Shown in pieces: positions 44,793 to 52,695 of a stretch of DNA of 64,000 nucleotides. The stretch covers positions 1 to 64,000 of the forward strand of contig URKQ01000007.1 in assembly GCA_900548455.1 (NCBI GenBank). Direction: 5' to 3'. Numbering within the stretch: position 1 is the stretch's first letter; each line of letters starts with the position of its first letter. The notes under the pieces were generated by a model. It was not told where the DNA came from. It ran no database searches and worked only from the letters and a program-made list of their open reading frames with translations. The stretch is from an uncultured Clostridium sp. Lineage in GTDB: Bacteria > Bacillota > Clostridia > Clostridiales > Clostridiaceae. The position numbers were made by a program, and so were the translations under genes.

Positions 44793-46433
44793 ATGACGAA
44801 TACAGTTTATATAACAGGACACAGAAACCCTGATTCTGACTCAATATGCGCGGCGATAGCTTATTCTGAATTCAAAAACAAAACACAAAAGATTAATGCT
44901 ATTCCAATAAGACTTGGCGAATTGAACCGAGAGACTCAATTTATATTAAATTATTTTGGTGTAGAATCACCAAAACTAATCAAAACTGTTAAGCCCCAAA
45001 TTGCTGATTTAGAAATTGACACAGTAGCACCAATTTCATCAGACATATCTTTAAAGATGGCTTGGAATTTAATGAAACAAAAAAATATCAAAACACTTCC
45101 AGTTATACATCCAAATGAAAAACTGGCTGGTATAGTATCTGTTTCTAATCTTGCCTCTAACTACTTAGATATTTGGGACAATTATGTTTTAGCAAAGAGT
45201 AACACTAAACTCTCTAATATTGTAGAAACATTATCTGGAAAAATAGTTTATACTCCCGAAACAGAACTAGAACTTAAGGGAAAAGTTGTAGTTGCTATGA
45301 TGGAACCTGGACGTGAAAACTACATTGAAAAAGAAGACATTGCAATATGTGGTGACCGTGAAGTAGTTCAAGAGTACATCTTGAATTGTAATGCTAGACT
45401 AATGATAATAACAAATAATTCAATGCCATCAAAAAAGATAGTTGAATTAGCAAAATCTAAGGAAGCTACTATTATAACTAGTCCATTTGACTCCTTTACA
45501 GCGGCTAGACTAATTCCTCAAAGTATTCCTGTATCATATCTTATGACTAGACAAAATGTAGTTTCATTTACAACTACAGACTTCATTGAAGATATAAAAG
45601 ATGTGATGCTTGAAACTAGATATAGAAGTTATCCTGTTCTAGATGATAACGGAACCGTTGTTGGTAGTGTTTCTAGATATCATTTAATTTCTCAGGAAAG
45701 AAAAAAAGTTATATTAGTTGATCATAATGAAAAATCTCAATCTGTAGATGGATTAGAAGATGCTGATATTTTAGAAATCCTTGATCACCACAGAATTGGA
45801 GATATTACAACTGGTCAACCTATCTATTTTAGAAATGAACCTGTAGGAAGTACTTCCACAATAGTGGCTTCAATTTTCTTTGAAAATGGTATTAGACCAT
45901 CTAAGAAAATAGCTGGTATATTATGTGGTGCAATTACTTCAGATACTCTTTTATTAAAATCACCTACTACCACTATTGTAGATGAAATTGTTCTAAAAAG
46001 ATTAGCTGAAATTGCAGATATTAATTTAGAGAAATTTGCAGAAGAAATGTTTAAAGCTGGGACTTCTTTAGAAGGAAAAACTGCTGAAGACCTATTATAT
46101 CAAGACTTTAAAATCTTTAACATTGCTCACTTAAAAGTTGGAGTTGCTCAAATAACCACAACATATATGGATAGCTTTAATCCATTTATCGAAGACTTAA
46201 AAACATTGATGGATGAAAGAGCAAAATCTAAAAACTTCGATATGTTAATATTAATGGCTACAGATATATTTAAAAGTTCATCATTATTCATAGTGTCTGG
46301 TGAACATACAGAGGTGTTCTCTAAAGCCTTTGACGTAAAACTTAAGAATGGTACAGTATACATTAACGGTGTAGTTTCTAGAAAGAAACAAGTAATCCCA
46401 CCATTAACAGAGATTGCAAGCCAAATGAAATAG
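44793..46433 (+). CDS. ppaC: Manganese-dependent inorganic pyrophosphatase with CBS-DRTGG regulatory region
   Basis: 546 aa, family II pyrophosphatase. GHRNPDSDS at 9-17 and the DHH block LDHHRIGD near 330 bind Mn2+; the C-terminal DHHA2 domain ends in VVSRKKQVIPPL. Between the two halves of the DHH domain sit a CBS pair (about 75-130 and 250-300) and a DRTGG domain (about 135-235). Clostridial enzymes of this layout are inhibited by AMP/ADP and activated by ATP or diadenosine polyphosphates; here that is inferred. It has its own promoter and terminator. Confidence 0.95.
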   Translation: MTNTVYITGHRNPDSDSICAAIAYSEFKNKTQKINAIPIRLGELNRETQFILNYFGVESPKLIKTVKPQIADLEIDTVAPISSDISLKMAWNLMKQKNIKTLPVIHPNEKLAGIVSVSNLASNYLDIWDNYVLAKSNTKLSNIVETLSGKIVYTPETELELKGKVVVAMMEPGRENYIEKEDIAICGDREVVQEYILNCNARLMIITNNSMPSKKIVELAKSKEATIITSPFDSFTAARLIPQSIPVSYLMTRQNVVSFTTTDFIEDIKDVMLETRYRSYPVLDDNGTVVGSVSRYHLISQERKKVILVDHNEKSQSVDGLEDADILEILDHHRIGDITTGQPIYFRNEPVGSTSTIVASIFFENGIRPSKKIAGILCGAITSDTLLLKSPTTTIVDEIVLKRLAEIADINLEKFAEEMFKAGTSLEGKTAEDLLYQDFKIFNIAHLKVGVAQITTTYMDSFNPFIEDLKTLMDERAKSKNFDMLILMATDIFKSSSLFIVSGEHTEVFSKAFDVKLKNGTVYINGVVSRKKQVIPPLTEIASQMK

Positions 46434-46473
46434 TACCTTAAACTTAAAAATTTAAAATTAAGAATTCAAATGT

Positions 46474-46519
46474 AAAAGCTAAGTAGATTTAATTGTAACT
46501 TAAAATCTACTTAGCTTTT
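46474..46519. terminator. Bidirectional terminator ppaC / membrane protein
   Basis: 17-bp stem AAAAGCTAAGTAGATTT / AAATCTACTTAGCTTTT, loop about 12 nt, with TTTTTAA on the plus strand. The AAGCTAAG core also occurs in the divIVA terminator. It touches the stop codon of the converging membrane protein gene. Confidence 0.9.
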
Positions 46520-47298
46520 TAACTGTATCTAACAAAAACTATAATTAAGAAAATAATATATATAAAAAAGCATATACCATATATTATACTTAAAAAATCT
46601 CTTATAGAAACGTCATCAATTTTACTGGAATATACACCATAACTCTTTATATAATGAACTCCTTTTTCCTCTATATAATAAAAATTTACAGACTCTATAT
46701 AGGCTGCAACAATATATACATTTAATAAAGGATTATTAAGTAAATTAGAAAAATAATCACCCTTAAAGTTAATTTTAAATGTTCTATTTCTTATACAATA
46801 TATCAAATATAAAATACCACATCCAATTATGGTTGGAATAATGTTCAAAATATTTATAAGTACGTTAAAAATATTCATTTCACTATCATTGCTTATCTGA
46901 TTTATAAAAAAGTATAGTATTCCTCCCCAGTTACCAAATAAACTAATATATAAAAGTGGTCCAATAAATCCACATATGAAAGACTTACTAATTAAAGATA
47001 AAGTTCTGTAGAACTTCTTTTTTTGATCCTTCTTCCTCTTTACATCTGACTTTTTTTCAACATAATTTATCTCTATAACTAAAAAAGCTATTATTCCATT
47101 TACAATCTCATTGTTTTTTATAAAGTAAAAAATTAATACTAATATACTAATTGCAATAAGATATAATCCTTGAAGAAAATATTTATTTTTAATCTGTAAT
47201 TTTAACTTTTTATGGAATTTTCCCCAATACTTTTGCCTATTAAAATTAAAACATACCATACTTAATAGACATCCCATAATATATCCTATTCCCATCAA
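46519..47298 (-). CDS. Unknown polytopic membrane protein
   Basis: 259 aa. Hydrophobic segments are near residues 1-16, 42-60, 64-78, 108-135, 145-168 and 238-258. A basic cytoplasmic loop (KKSDVKRKKDQKKKFYR) lies near 82-98 and a polar loop with several Tyr near 195-235. I do not recognise a family and see no catalytic motif. It stands alone between two terminators. The A/T-rich codon use looks like its neighbours. Function unknown. Confidence 0.7.
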   Translation of the reverse strand: MMGIGYIMGCLLSMVCFNFNRQKYWGKFHKKLKLQIKNKYFLQGLYLIAISILVLIFYFIKNNEIVNGIIAFLVIEINYVEKKSDVKRKKDQKKKFYRTLSLISKSFICGFIGPLLYISLFGNWGGILYFFINQISNDSEMNIFNVLINILNIIPTIIGCGILYLIYCIRNRTFKINFKGDYFSNLLNNPLLNVYIVAAYIESVNFYYIEEKGVHYIKSYGVYSSKIDDVSIRDFLSIIYGICFFIYIIFLIIVFVRYS

Positions 47299-47360
47299 CT
47301 CACCTACGATTACTTATTATACTAATATAAATATATGTTTACTTTGCAAAAAAAGAAGAA

Positions 47361-47391
47361 GCTGAGACACTAAATTACTTAGTGCCTCAGC
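47361..47391 (-). terminator. Strong terminator below the flagellar operon repeats
   Basis: On the minus strand GCTGAGGCACTAA pairs with TTTAGTGTCTCAGC, followed by TTCTTCTTTTTTT. It is the last of several hairpins after flgG and isolates the membrane protein gene at 46519 from flagellar transcription. Confidence 0.88.
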
Positions 47392-47400
47392 CTAATAATA

Positions 47401-47419
47401 GGGATTCCACAAGAATCCC
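47401..47419 (-). terminator. Terminator-like hairpin of second C unit
   Basis: GGGATTC / GAATCCC around 5 nt, followed by the shared linker (CCTTTAGTACC...ACAATTCTTGTATTAG). It equals the hairpin at 41823-41842 in position relative to its C body, but has no T-run of its own; the strong terminator at 47361 follows at once. Confidence 0.55.
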
Positions 47420-47466
47420 ATCCTTTAGTACCACTTCACACATTACAATTCTTGTATTAGTTATAT

Positions 47467-47748
47467 GCGAGAAAAAAACCGAGTTATCATAAACTCCTTA
47501 GCATAATAAAATGTCAAAACATATAATATATGACAAAAATTAATTTCATAGCTCGTGTAGGCCTCTCCTAATTGGGGTTGAAAGTGACCTGGACCATTCA
47601 AGGAGAGATACTCAAAGGGAACCATAGGGTTCCTTTTGAAAAAGCTGAATTATCCTAGGCGAATGTATCTGCAGAAGCTCATACTACTTAGAATCCAATG
47701 CAAATCTCCACTGCCGTCTTATATTAAATTTATAATTACTTATGATAA
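47467..47748 (-). repeat. C-type repeat body, interrupted and lacking its far end
   Basis: The left end GCGAGAAAAAAACCGAGTTA (47467) matches C at 41891. After about 80 nt of unrelated AT-rich sequence and the inverted B segment, the C sequence resumes as CTGAATTATCCTAGGCGAATG, TATCTGCAGAAGC and CTCCACTGCCGTCTTAT. It breaks off after TATGATAA, where the hairpin of unit A3 begins. The inverted right end seen at 42031-42051 is missing. Confidence 0.65.
47551..47646 (-). mobile_element. Inner part of element B, inverted, inside C repeat
   Basis: Read on the minus strand this gives AGCTTTTTCAAAAGGAACC, then CCCTTTGAGTATCTCTCC and AACCCCAATTAGGAGAGGCC, matching the inner part of B at 41620-41712. 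The B ends (GGCTCTGTA / TACAGAGCC) are not present. It interrupts the C repeat near its left arm, part of which appears on both sides. Confidence 0.65.
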
Positions 47749-47750
47749 AA

Positions 47751-47770
47751 GAGATTCCCTCAGGAATCTC
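47751..47770 (-). terminator. Terminator hairpin of A-type unit A3
   Basis: GAGATTCC-TGAG-GGAATCTC on the minus strand, followed by TTTTATCA. It comes after the A3 body and is the first hairpin met by transcripts leaving flgG. Confidence 0.75.
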
Positions 47771-47815
47771 CACCTTCAGTAACTCTTACCCCAGTTACAA
47801 TTCTTATATTAAATA

Positions 47816-47984
47816 AACTTTGCTACTACCAGATATACCACTACAAGTGAACTATCTACAGGGCCGCTCCGAACTTCATATAACTTTCAAAACTTAATTA
47901 TTAGTTTGTTAATATTAATAGATAGAAATTTCATTAAGGGCCGCAGCCCGTGAACAGTAGTGCGTATATGGTAGTAGCAAAGTT
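47816..47984 (-). repeat. A-type structured repeat body, copy A3 (complete)
   Basis: 169 bp with arms AACTTTGCTACTACC / GGTAGTAGCAAAGTT. Relative to A1, one T-A pair in the arm is an A-T pair here, and the inner end of the stem is a C-C/G-G extension, so pairing is kept while sequence changes. The blocks GTGAACTATCTACAGGGCC and CCGCAGCCCGTGAACAG are conserved and the middle differs. It begins 24 nt after the flgG stop. Confidence 0.75.
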
Positions 47985-48008
47985 CGCTTATAAAAATTGC
48001 ACGCTGTT

Positions 48009-48788
48009 TTACCTTAAATTATTAACCATCTGCCACATTTCATCTGAAGTCTTTAATGCAGTAGAACTAAGTTGAAATGCTCTTTGAGCAACTATCATGT
48101 CAGACATTTCTGTTGCCATATCAACATTAGAATTTTCTAGATAGCTTTGATAAATTGTTCTACTAGTTGTTTCTAACGCTTGTGTTCCTTCTGGCAGCAC
48201 AAATAGATTCTCTCCCACTGATAAAAAGTCATTATCTCCAATTGAAGTGTATGTCTTAATGCTACCCACTTCAACTAATCTTCCATTAACTTCTTTAGAA
48301 ACAGTACCATCTTTATCTACTGTAAAATTGCCACCTGCAAAAGAGTTTCCTGGTACATTTACTTCATTTCCATTACCATCAACTATAGATAGTCTATATC
48401 CATTTTTATCAACAATATTGCCTACTGCATCGATTGTAAAATTTCCACTTCTAGTATAGCATGCTGTACCATCTGATTTATAAACCTTGAACATTCCATC
48501 TCCTTCGATGGCTAAATCAGTTGCTAGCCCTGTTTGCTTTAAACTACCTTGCTTTTGTATTCTAACGGCTGCAGTAGACTTTACACCAGATCCAACATAT
48601 AAATCTTCCTTATTCTCTCCTGCTGGAATTCCTAATTTATTAAGAGAATTTTTATATAAATCTTGAAAGGAAGTAGTTAATCTTTTATATCCATAAGTAC
48701 CTGAGTTTGCTATATTATTAGAAACCAAATCTAATTTATCCTGTTGAGCAACCATTGCACTTTTACTTGTATAAAATGAAGTCCTCAT
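48009..48788 (-). CDS. flgG: Flagellar distal rod protein, FlgG-like
   Basis: 259 aa. The N-terminal rod signature KLDLVSNNIANSGTYGYKRL near 18-37 is followed by FQDLYKNSL and DLAIEGDGMFKVY, with the C-terminal helix MIVAQRAFQLSSTALKTSDEM. The DLYxx block and C-terminus fit FlgG better than FlgF, but the two are close paralogues. It is the last gene of the flagellar operon, followed by the A3 and C repeat units and several terminators. Confidence 0.85.
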   Translation of the reverse strand: MRTSFYTSKSAMVAQQDKLDLVSNNIANSGTYGYKRLTTSFQDLYKNSLNKLGIPAGENKEDLYVGSGVKSTAAVRIQKQGSLKQTGLATDLAIEGDGMFKVYKSDGTACYTRSGNFTIDAVGNIVDKNGYRLSIVDGNGNEVNVPGNSFAGGNFTVDKDGTVSKEVNGRLVEVGSIKTYTSIGDNDFLSVGENLFVLPEGTQALETTSRTIYQSYLENSNVDMATEMSDMIVAQRAFQLSSTALKTSDEMWQMVNNLR

Positions 48789-48813
48789 AAAATATCACCT
48801 CTTTATAATTTTA

Positions 48814-48876
48814 CTCTGTATGCATTTACAGTTTAGCATAGCTTGTATATACATCACTTTATTTTACTACAGAGCC
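48814..48876. mobile_element. Internally deleted element B between flgF and flgG
   Basis: 63 bp: CTCTGTATGCATTTACAG at the left and CATCACTTTATTTTACTACAGAGCC at the right, each matching an end of element B, with the centre deleted. The 101-nt flgF-flgG gap consists mostly of it, so flagellar transcripts carry it. I see no clear flanking duplication. Confidence 0.65.
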
Positions 48877-48889
48877 TTTAATTTAAAAA

Positions 48890-49669
48890 TTACACATTTC
48901 CGATTCTATTTACAGCTTTATCTAGAGTTGAATCTAATGTTTTAAGTACTGTTGTATTACTTTCAAATCGTCTCATTATACTCATCATATTACTAGTTTC
49001 TTCCACAACTCTTACATTAGAACCCTCTAAAGATTCTTGTACAACATAAGAATTATTCATGTATTGAGGATTTGTACCTTCATATAAATTAAAAGTATAT
49101 TCTTTTAATGTAGAATAGTTTCCTTCATCATCTTTAGGAAAATTCACAACTGCCAACCTTCCAGCATTAGCACCATCTAAAGAAATAGAACCATCTGATC
49201 TTGCAGATATGTTAGCATCTCCCACATATAAAGGTGATAAATTACCACCATTTAAAGTCATAACTCTATCTCCACTAGTAGTAACTAAATATCCTGCATT
49301 ATCAATTAGAAAATGACCATCTCTAGTATAGTAATTTTTTGTTCCATTGCCTTCTTGTCTTTGAACTACAAAGAATCCTTCACCTTGAATTGCAAAGTCT
49401 GTTTTTACTCCAGTATTTTTTATTGTTCCTTGGTCATAATTTGTAACTCTTTCATTTAAGGCTACTCCATTAGACATGGTTCCAATAGTAACTCTATCAT
49501 TATTTTTATTATCTTTATTTGAAATATAAACTTGATCAAAGCTTTTAGTAGAAATCAACTGGGATTTATACCCTGTTGTGCTTATGTTGGCTAAGTTGTT
49601 AGATACAACATCCTGCTCCGTTTGACATGTTATAATGCCAGAAGCTGCTGAATACATTCCTCTAATCAT
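48890..49669 (-). CDS. flgF: Flagellar rod / hook-basal body protein, FlgF-like
   Basis: 259 aa. MIRGMYSAASGIITCQTEQD and VVSNNLANISTTGYKSQL near 22-40 are the rod-protein N-terminus. DFAIQGEGFFVVQ lies near 90 and the C-terminus TSNMMSIMRRFESNTTVLKTLD forms the matching helix. It is a paralogue of flgG downstream and resembles FlhO/FlgF of other Firmicutes. Its start overlaps the end of the small gene at 49662-49892. Confidence 0.85.
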   Translation of the reverse strand: MIRGMYSAASGIITCQTEQDVVSNNLANISTTGYKSQLISTKSFDQVYISNKDNKNNDRVTIGTMSNGVALNERVTNYDQGTIKNTGVKTDFAIQGEGFFVVQRQEGNGTKNYYTRDGHFLIDNAGYLVTTSGDRVMTLNGGNLSPLYVGDANISARSDGSISLDGANAGRLAVVNFPKDDEGNYSTLKEYTFNLYEGTNPQYMNNSYVVQESLEGSNVRVVEETSNMMSIMRRFESNTTVLKTLDSTLDKAVNRIGNV

Positions 49670-49892
49670 TAGATTTATCCTCCCCTATATTTATCTTAAT
49701 TTCATCTGGATAACTCATTCCTAATTTTTTAGCTTCTATTTCTATCTCACCAGCACTCATTTTATTATCAAATTTAATAGGCAAGGTGAAGCATACTGTC
49801 ATAATTATGCCTAATCCAATTCCAAATAAAATTTTTCTATCACAAAGCAGGTCAAGTGCTTTTTTTATTTTAGATACAACTCTTTTATTAAT
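49662..49892 (-). CDS. Small single-pass membrane protein, non-ATG start
   Basis: An open frame of 76 aa. A basic N-terminus (NKRVVSKIKKALDLLCDRK) leads into a membrane helix (ILFGIGLGIIMTVCFTLPI, about 21-39). A short tail follows with EIEIEAKKLGMSYPDEIK, a block reminiscent of YceG/MltG-like small clostridial proteins. No ATG, GTG or TTG occurs in frame before the helix. An ATT at 49892, 4 nt after GGTGAGG, is the likely start; the first ATG (Met31) would cut the helix. It overlaps flgF by 8 nt and the upstream gene by 28 nt. Confidence 0.6.
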   Translation of the reverse strand: MNKRVVSKIKKALDLLCDRKILFGIGLGIIMTVCFTLPIKFDNKMSAGEIEIEAKKLGMSYPDEIKINIGEDKSND

Positions 49893-50392
49893 AAAACCTC
49901 ACCCTTCCCAATATTAAGCCTTTGTGCTATCTCATCATCCTTTATGCCAGCGGATAAAAGCTCTTTTACTTCATCAACTTTTAACGAATTAACTTTACTC
50001 GTATCCTCCTTTGTTATCTGCTTCTCTACATGGTCAATCGTTTCTACTGTATCCATGTTTTCCTTTGTATCTTTAGATATATTTAAAGTATCACTTACAT
50101 TATCGATATTATTAACTAAAGAGTTTAGGTATATTTCATCAGATTCTTCAACTTTTTCTATTTTTTCTTTTTCTATCTTTTCTTTTTCTTCTCTAAGTTC
50201 AGAAATTTCTTTTTGTAATTCAGTTATTGTTACAGCGAATTCACTTCTCATTACAATCAACTTTTCATCTACTTCTGTAGTATTACTATCGGCTTCCACT
50301 ATAGCTCTTTCAAAACTATTGTTTTCTTTCTTTATAGCCTTATAGTTTAGCCCAATAAGTATGCTACCTATTATTATTAATAAAATATACAT
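49865..50392 (-). CDS. DUF6115-like membrane protein with coiled coil and HTH tail
   Basis: 175 aa. An N-terminal membrane helix (MYILLIIIGSILIGLNY) is followed by a strong coiled coil (about 50-85; ELQKEISELREEKEKIEKEK) and an acidic linker. A C-terminal helix-turn-helix-like block (VKELLSAGIKDDEIAQRLNIGKGEV, near 143-167) closes the protein. Proteins of this form are common beside sigma-28 in clostridial flagellar operons; the role is not established. It lies 14 nt after the sigma factor gene. Confidence 0.75.
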   Translation of the reverse strand: MYILLIIIGSILIGLNYKAIKKENNSFERAIVEADSNTTEVDEKLIVMRSEFAVTITELQKEISELREEKEKIEKEKIEKVEESDEIYLNSLVNNIDNVSDTLNISKDTKENMDTVETIDHVEKQITKEDTSKVNSLKVDEVKELLSAGIKDDEIAQRLNIGKGEVLLIKELYLK

Positions 50393-50406
50393 ATTTCACC
50401 TATTTT

Positions 50407-51141
50407 CTATTTTAAATCATATTTTAACTTTTCAATTTCTTTGCGCAAATTTAAAATAGCTCTGCTATGTAATTGACAGACTCTAGATTCTGATACTGAA
50501 AGAACTTCTCCTACTTGTTTTAATGTTAATCCTTCATAATAATATAAATTTAAAATCATTCTATCTCTTTCTTTTAAATTATCTAGCGCTCTTCTTAAAT
50601 ATTCTAATTTTTCCTTTTCTTCTAAATTCTTTTGAGGTGAGGGACTTGCAGTGTCCTCAATAGAGTTTAGAAGAGACATATCTTCATCTTCACCATAGAG
50701 AATAGTTTCTAGAGACATCATAGATATATAATTAACATATCCTTGAATATCATTTAGTTCTTTCATAGATACACCCATCCTCTGTGAAATCTCTTCATCA
50801 CTTGGTTCCCTTAACAATTTACTTTGTAATTCTTCAACAACCTTATTATACCTATTTAACTTATCTATGGCTCTCTTAGATATGGGACTATTTTTTCTTA
50901 TTTCATCTATGATACTTCCATTAATCCTAATGGCAGCATAGGTAGAGAATTTCATTCCTTTTGTGTCATCATATTTATTGATAGCGTCCATAAGTCCTAT
51001 CATTCCATAGCTTATTAAATCTTCATACTCTAAGTATTTACTTTTTCCAACAATGACCTTAGAAGCAATATACTTTACAAGGGGTATATTTTTCTTAATC
51101 AATTCTTCTCTAACATCTAAATCATAAGCTGCTACTGACAC
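50407..51141 (-). CDS. fliA: Flagellar RNA polymerase sigma factor (sigma-28, FliA/SigD)
   Basis: 244 aa. It directs late flagellar genes. Region 2 includes VKYIASKVIVGKSKYLEYEDLISYGMIGLMDAI near 23-55 and KFSTYAAIRINGSIIDEIR near 65-83. Region 3 and region 4 follow, with LKQVGEVLSVSESRVCQLHSRAI near 203-225. The start is ATG with GGAGGGA. It lies within the fla operon after the PilZ gene, as in other Firmicutes. No FlgM is in this window. Confidence 0.93.
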   Translation of the reverse strand: MSVAAYDLDVREELIKKNIPLVKYIASKVIVGKSKYLEYEDLISYGMIGLMDAINKYDDTKGMKFSTYAAIRINGSIIDEIRKNSPISKRAIDKLNRYNKVVEELQSKLLREPSDEEISQRMGVSMKELNDIQGYVNYISMMSLETILYGEDEDMSLLNSIEDTASPSPQKNLEEKEKLEYLRRALDNLKERDRMILNLYYYEGLTLKQVGEVLSVSESRVCQLHSRAILNLRKEIEKLKYDLK

Positions 51142-51153
51142 ATTATTCCCTCC

Positions 51154-51819
51154 CTACTTATTAACCTTTATGGCTCTTCTCATATTACTAAAAATGAATC
51201 CTATAATTTCTTCTCTTATTTTAGAATCAATATATTTAAATTTAATTCCATAAGTAAACTCTTTTTCTTTTACATTTATCATGCCCTCAGATCTAATCAC
51301 TTCTGTAATAGCTATTACAGGACTATTTCCTATTACCGTTTTAATAACCATAAGTTGTCCTAGATTTAATTCGTGAGCCATCTGCACACGCATTCCGCCT
51401 CCACTTAAATCTAAAGACTTTCCTTTATAAAAATCACAATGATTTAAATCTTGTAATATACTTTCATTGTACTTATCAACAGGCATGTACTTTATAGTAT
51501 TTACAAATGGAATTCTAACATGATCTCTTCTTTGGATTTTTTCAAGTTCACTGGTAGTTTCAAGAATTATTAGTGGAATTCTTTCTATCTTTCTTCCTAC
51601 TACCTTTGCCTCAAATCCGTATATGTTACCTTTTCCATCATTGTATGTGCAATCAACAACATCACCGTTTGATAATAGATAACTTTTCCCACCTACTACC
51701 GGAACAGCAATTGCAATTCTATCATCTGAAACTTCCTGAATAATTGATTTTGCATTCTCATTTTCATTTGTACTTATTTCAATTCTATTATTAACCTCCA
51801 TAGTAACTGTGACTGCCAT
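51154..51819 (-). CDS. PilZ-domain flagellar brake protein (YcgR/YpfA-like)
   Basis: 221 aa. An N-terminal YcgR-type domain (about 1-95) precedes a PilZ domain. The cyclic-di-GMP binding signature is split as QRRDHVRIPF (RxxxR) near 97-106 and LDLSGGGMRV (DxSxxG) near 137-146. All key residues are present, so c-di-GMP binding is expected, probably slowing motility by touching the motor. It sits between flhG and fliA with 10-12 nt gaps. Confidence 0.9.
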   Translation of the reverse strand: MAVTVTMEVNNRIEISTNENENAKSIIQEVSDDRIAIAVPVVGGKSYLLSNGDVVDCTYNDGKGNIYGFEAKVVGRKIERIPLIILETTSELEKIQRRDHVRIPFVNTIKYMPVDKYNESILQDLNHCDFYKGKSLDLSGGGMRVQMAHELNLGQLMVIKTVIGNSPVIAITEVIRSEGMINVKEKEFTYGIKFKYIDSKIREEIIGFIFSNMRRAIKVNK

Positions 51820-51828
51820 AATTACCTC

Positions 51829-52695
51829 CTATGAAAAAATTTTAAGCATTTTTTTAAATATTCCTTGCAGATTTTTTCCTGCAACACCTTTAGTTCCTTC
51901 TAAGCTTTCAGCAATCTTTGCAATATCTCTGGAAGCATCACTTTTAGGAAATGCCAGAATTACTGGTTTTTGCATTCTAACAGCTTGTACCAATTTCTTG
52001 TCCTCTGATATATTCCCTATATGAGTCAATTCTGTATTTAAAAATCTCCAAGCTGAATTTTGAAGTCTTTTAAATGTGTTTAGTCCCTCTTGTAATTCCA
52101 ATACTCTATTTACGATGACTTTAGCATTACTCTTAACGTTATAATTATAAAGTGTCTTAAGTAAGCTATATGCATCTGTAAGTGCTGTAGGTTCTGGTGT
52201 AGTAACAAGTATTATTTCATCACTACAATCGATAAATGCTAAGGACGTGCGGTTAATTCCTGCTCCTGTATCAATTAAAATATAATCAAATCCCCTTAAG
52301 GAACCAAGCTCCTTTATTAGTAGATCCCTTTGAAACTTATCCAAATCATCTATTTTAGAAAGTCCAGTTCCACCACACAATACCTTTACTCCTAAAGGTC
52401 CATTAATCATCACTTCTTCAATTGTTTTACCTCTATATATAACATCAAATATGGTATATTTAGGTATAGTTCCAATTAAAACATCAACATTTGCCATACC
52501 TATATCTGCATCTAACACCAATATATTTTTACCTAGTTTTCTTAAGGCAATAGCTAGATTAATCACTAAATTGCTCTTACCAACTCCACCTTTTCCTGAG
52601 GCTATGGTAAATACTTTAGTATACTCAGAATTATTTTCTTCTTTTATATTATTCTCCCAAGCCATCTGCCTCAATTTAGCTGCTTGATCTAACAT
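51829..52695 (-). CDS. flhG: Flagellar number/placement ATPase FlhG (YlxH, MinD-like)
   Basis: 288 aa. Deviant Walker A ASGKGGVGKSNLV at 32-44, ILVLDADIGMANVDVLIG near 54-71, and LIDTGAGINRTSLAF near 135-149. The N-terminal stretch MLDQAAKLRQMA is the DQAxxLR motif that stimulates the FlhF GTPase. The C-terminal amphipathic helix (LQGIFKKMLKIFS) would bind membrane. It overlaps flhF by 7 nt. Confidence 0.95.
   Translation of the reverse strand: MLDQAAKLRQMAWENNIKEENNSEYTKVFTIASGKGGVGKSNLVINLAIALRKLGKNILVLDADIGMANVDVLIGTIPKYTIFDVIYRGKTIEEVMINGPLGVKVLCGGTGLSKIDDLDKFQRDLLIKELGSLRGFDYILIDTGAGINRTSLAFIDCSDEIILVTTPEPTALTDAYSLLKTLYNYNVKSNAKVIVNRVLELQEGLNTFKRLQNSAWRFLNTELTHIGNISEDKKLVQAVRMQKPVILAFPKSDASRDIAKIAESLEGTKGVAGKNLQGIFKKMLKIFS

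Noticed and set aside
37951..47984. CRISPR array
   Set aside because: The repeated units are about 165 nt, kilobases apart, with no regular spacers and no cas genes.
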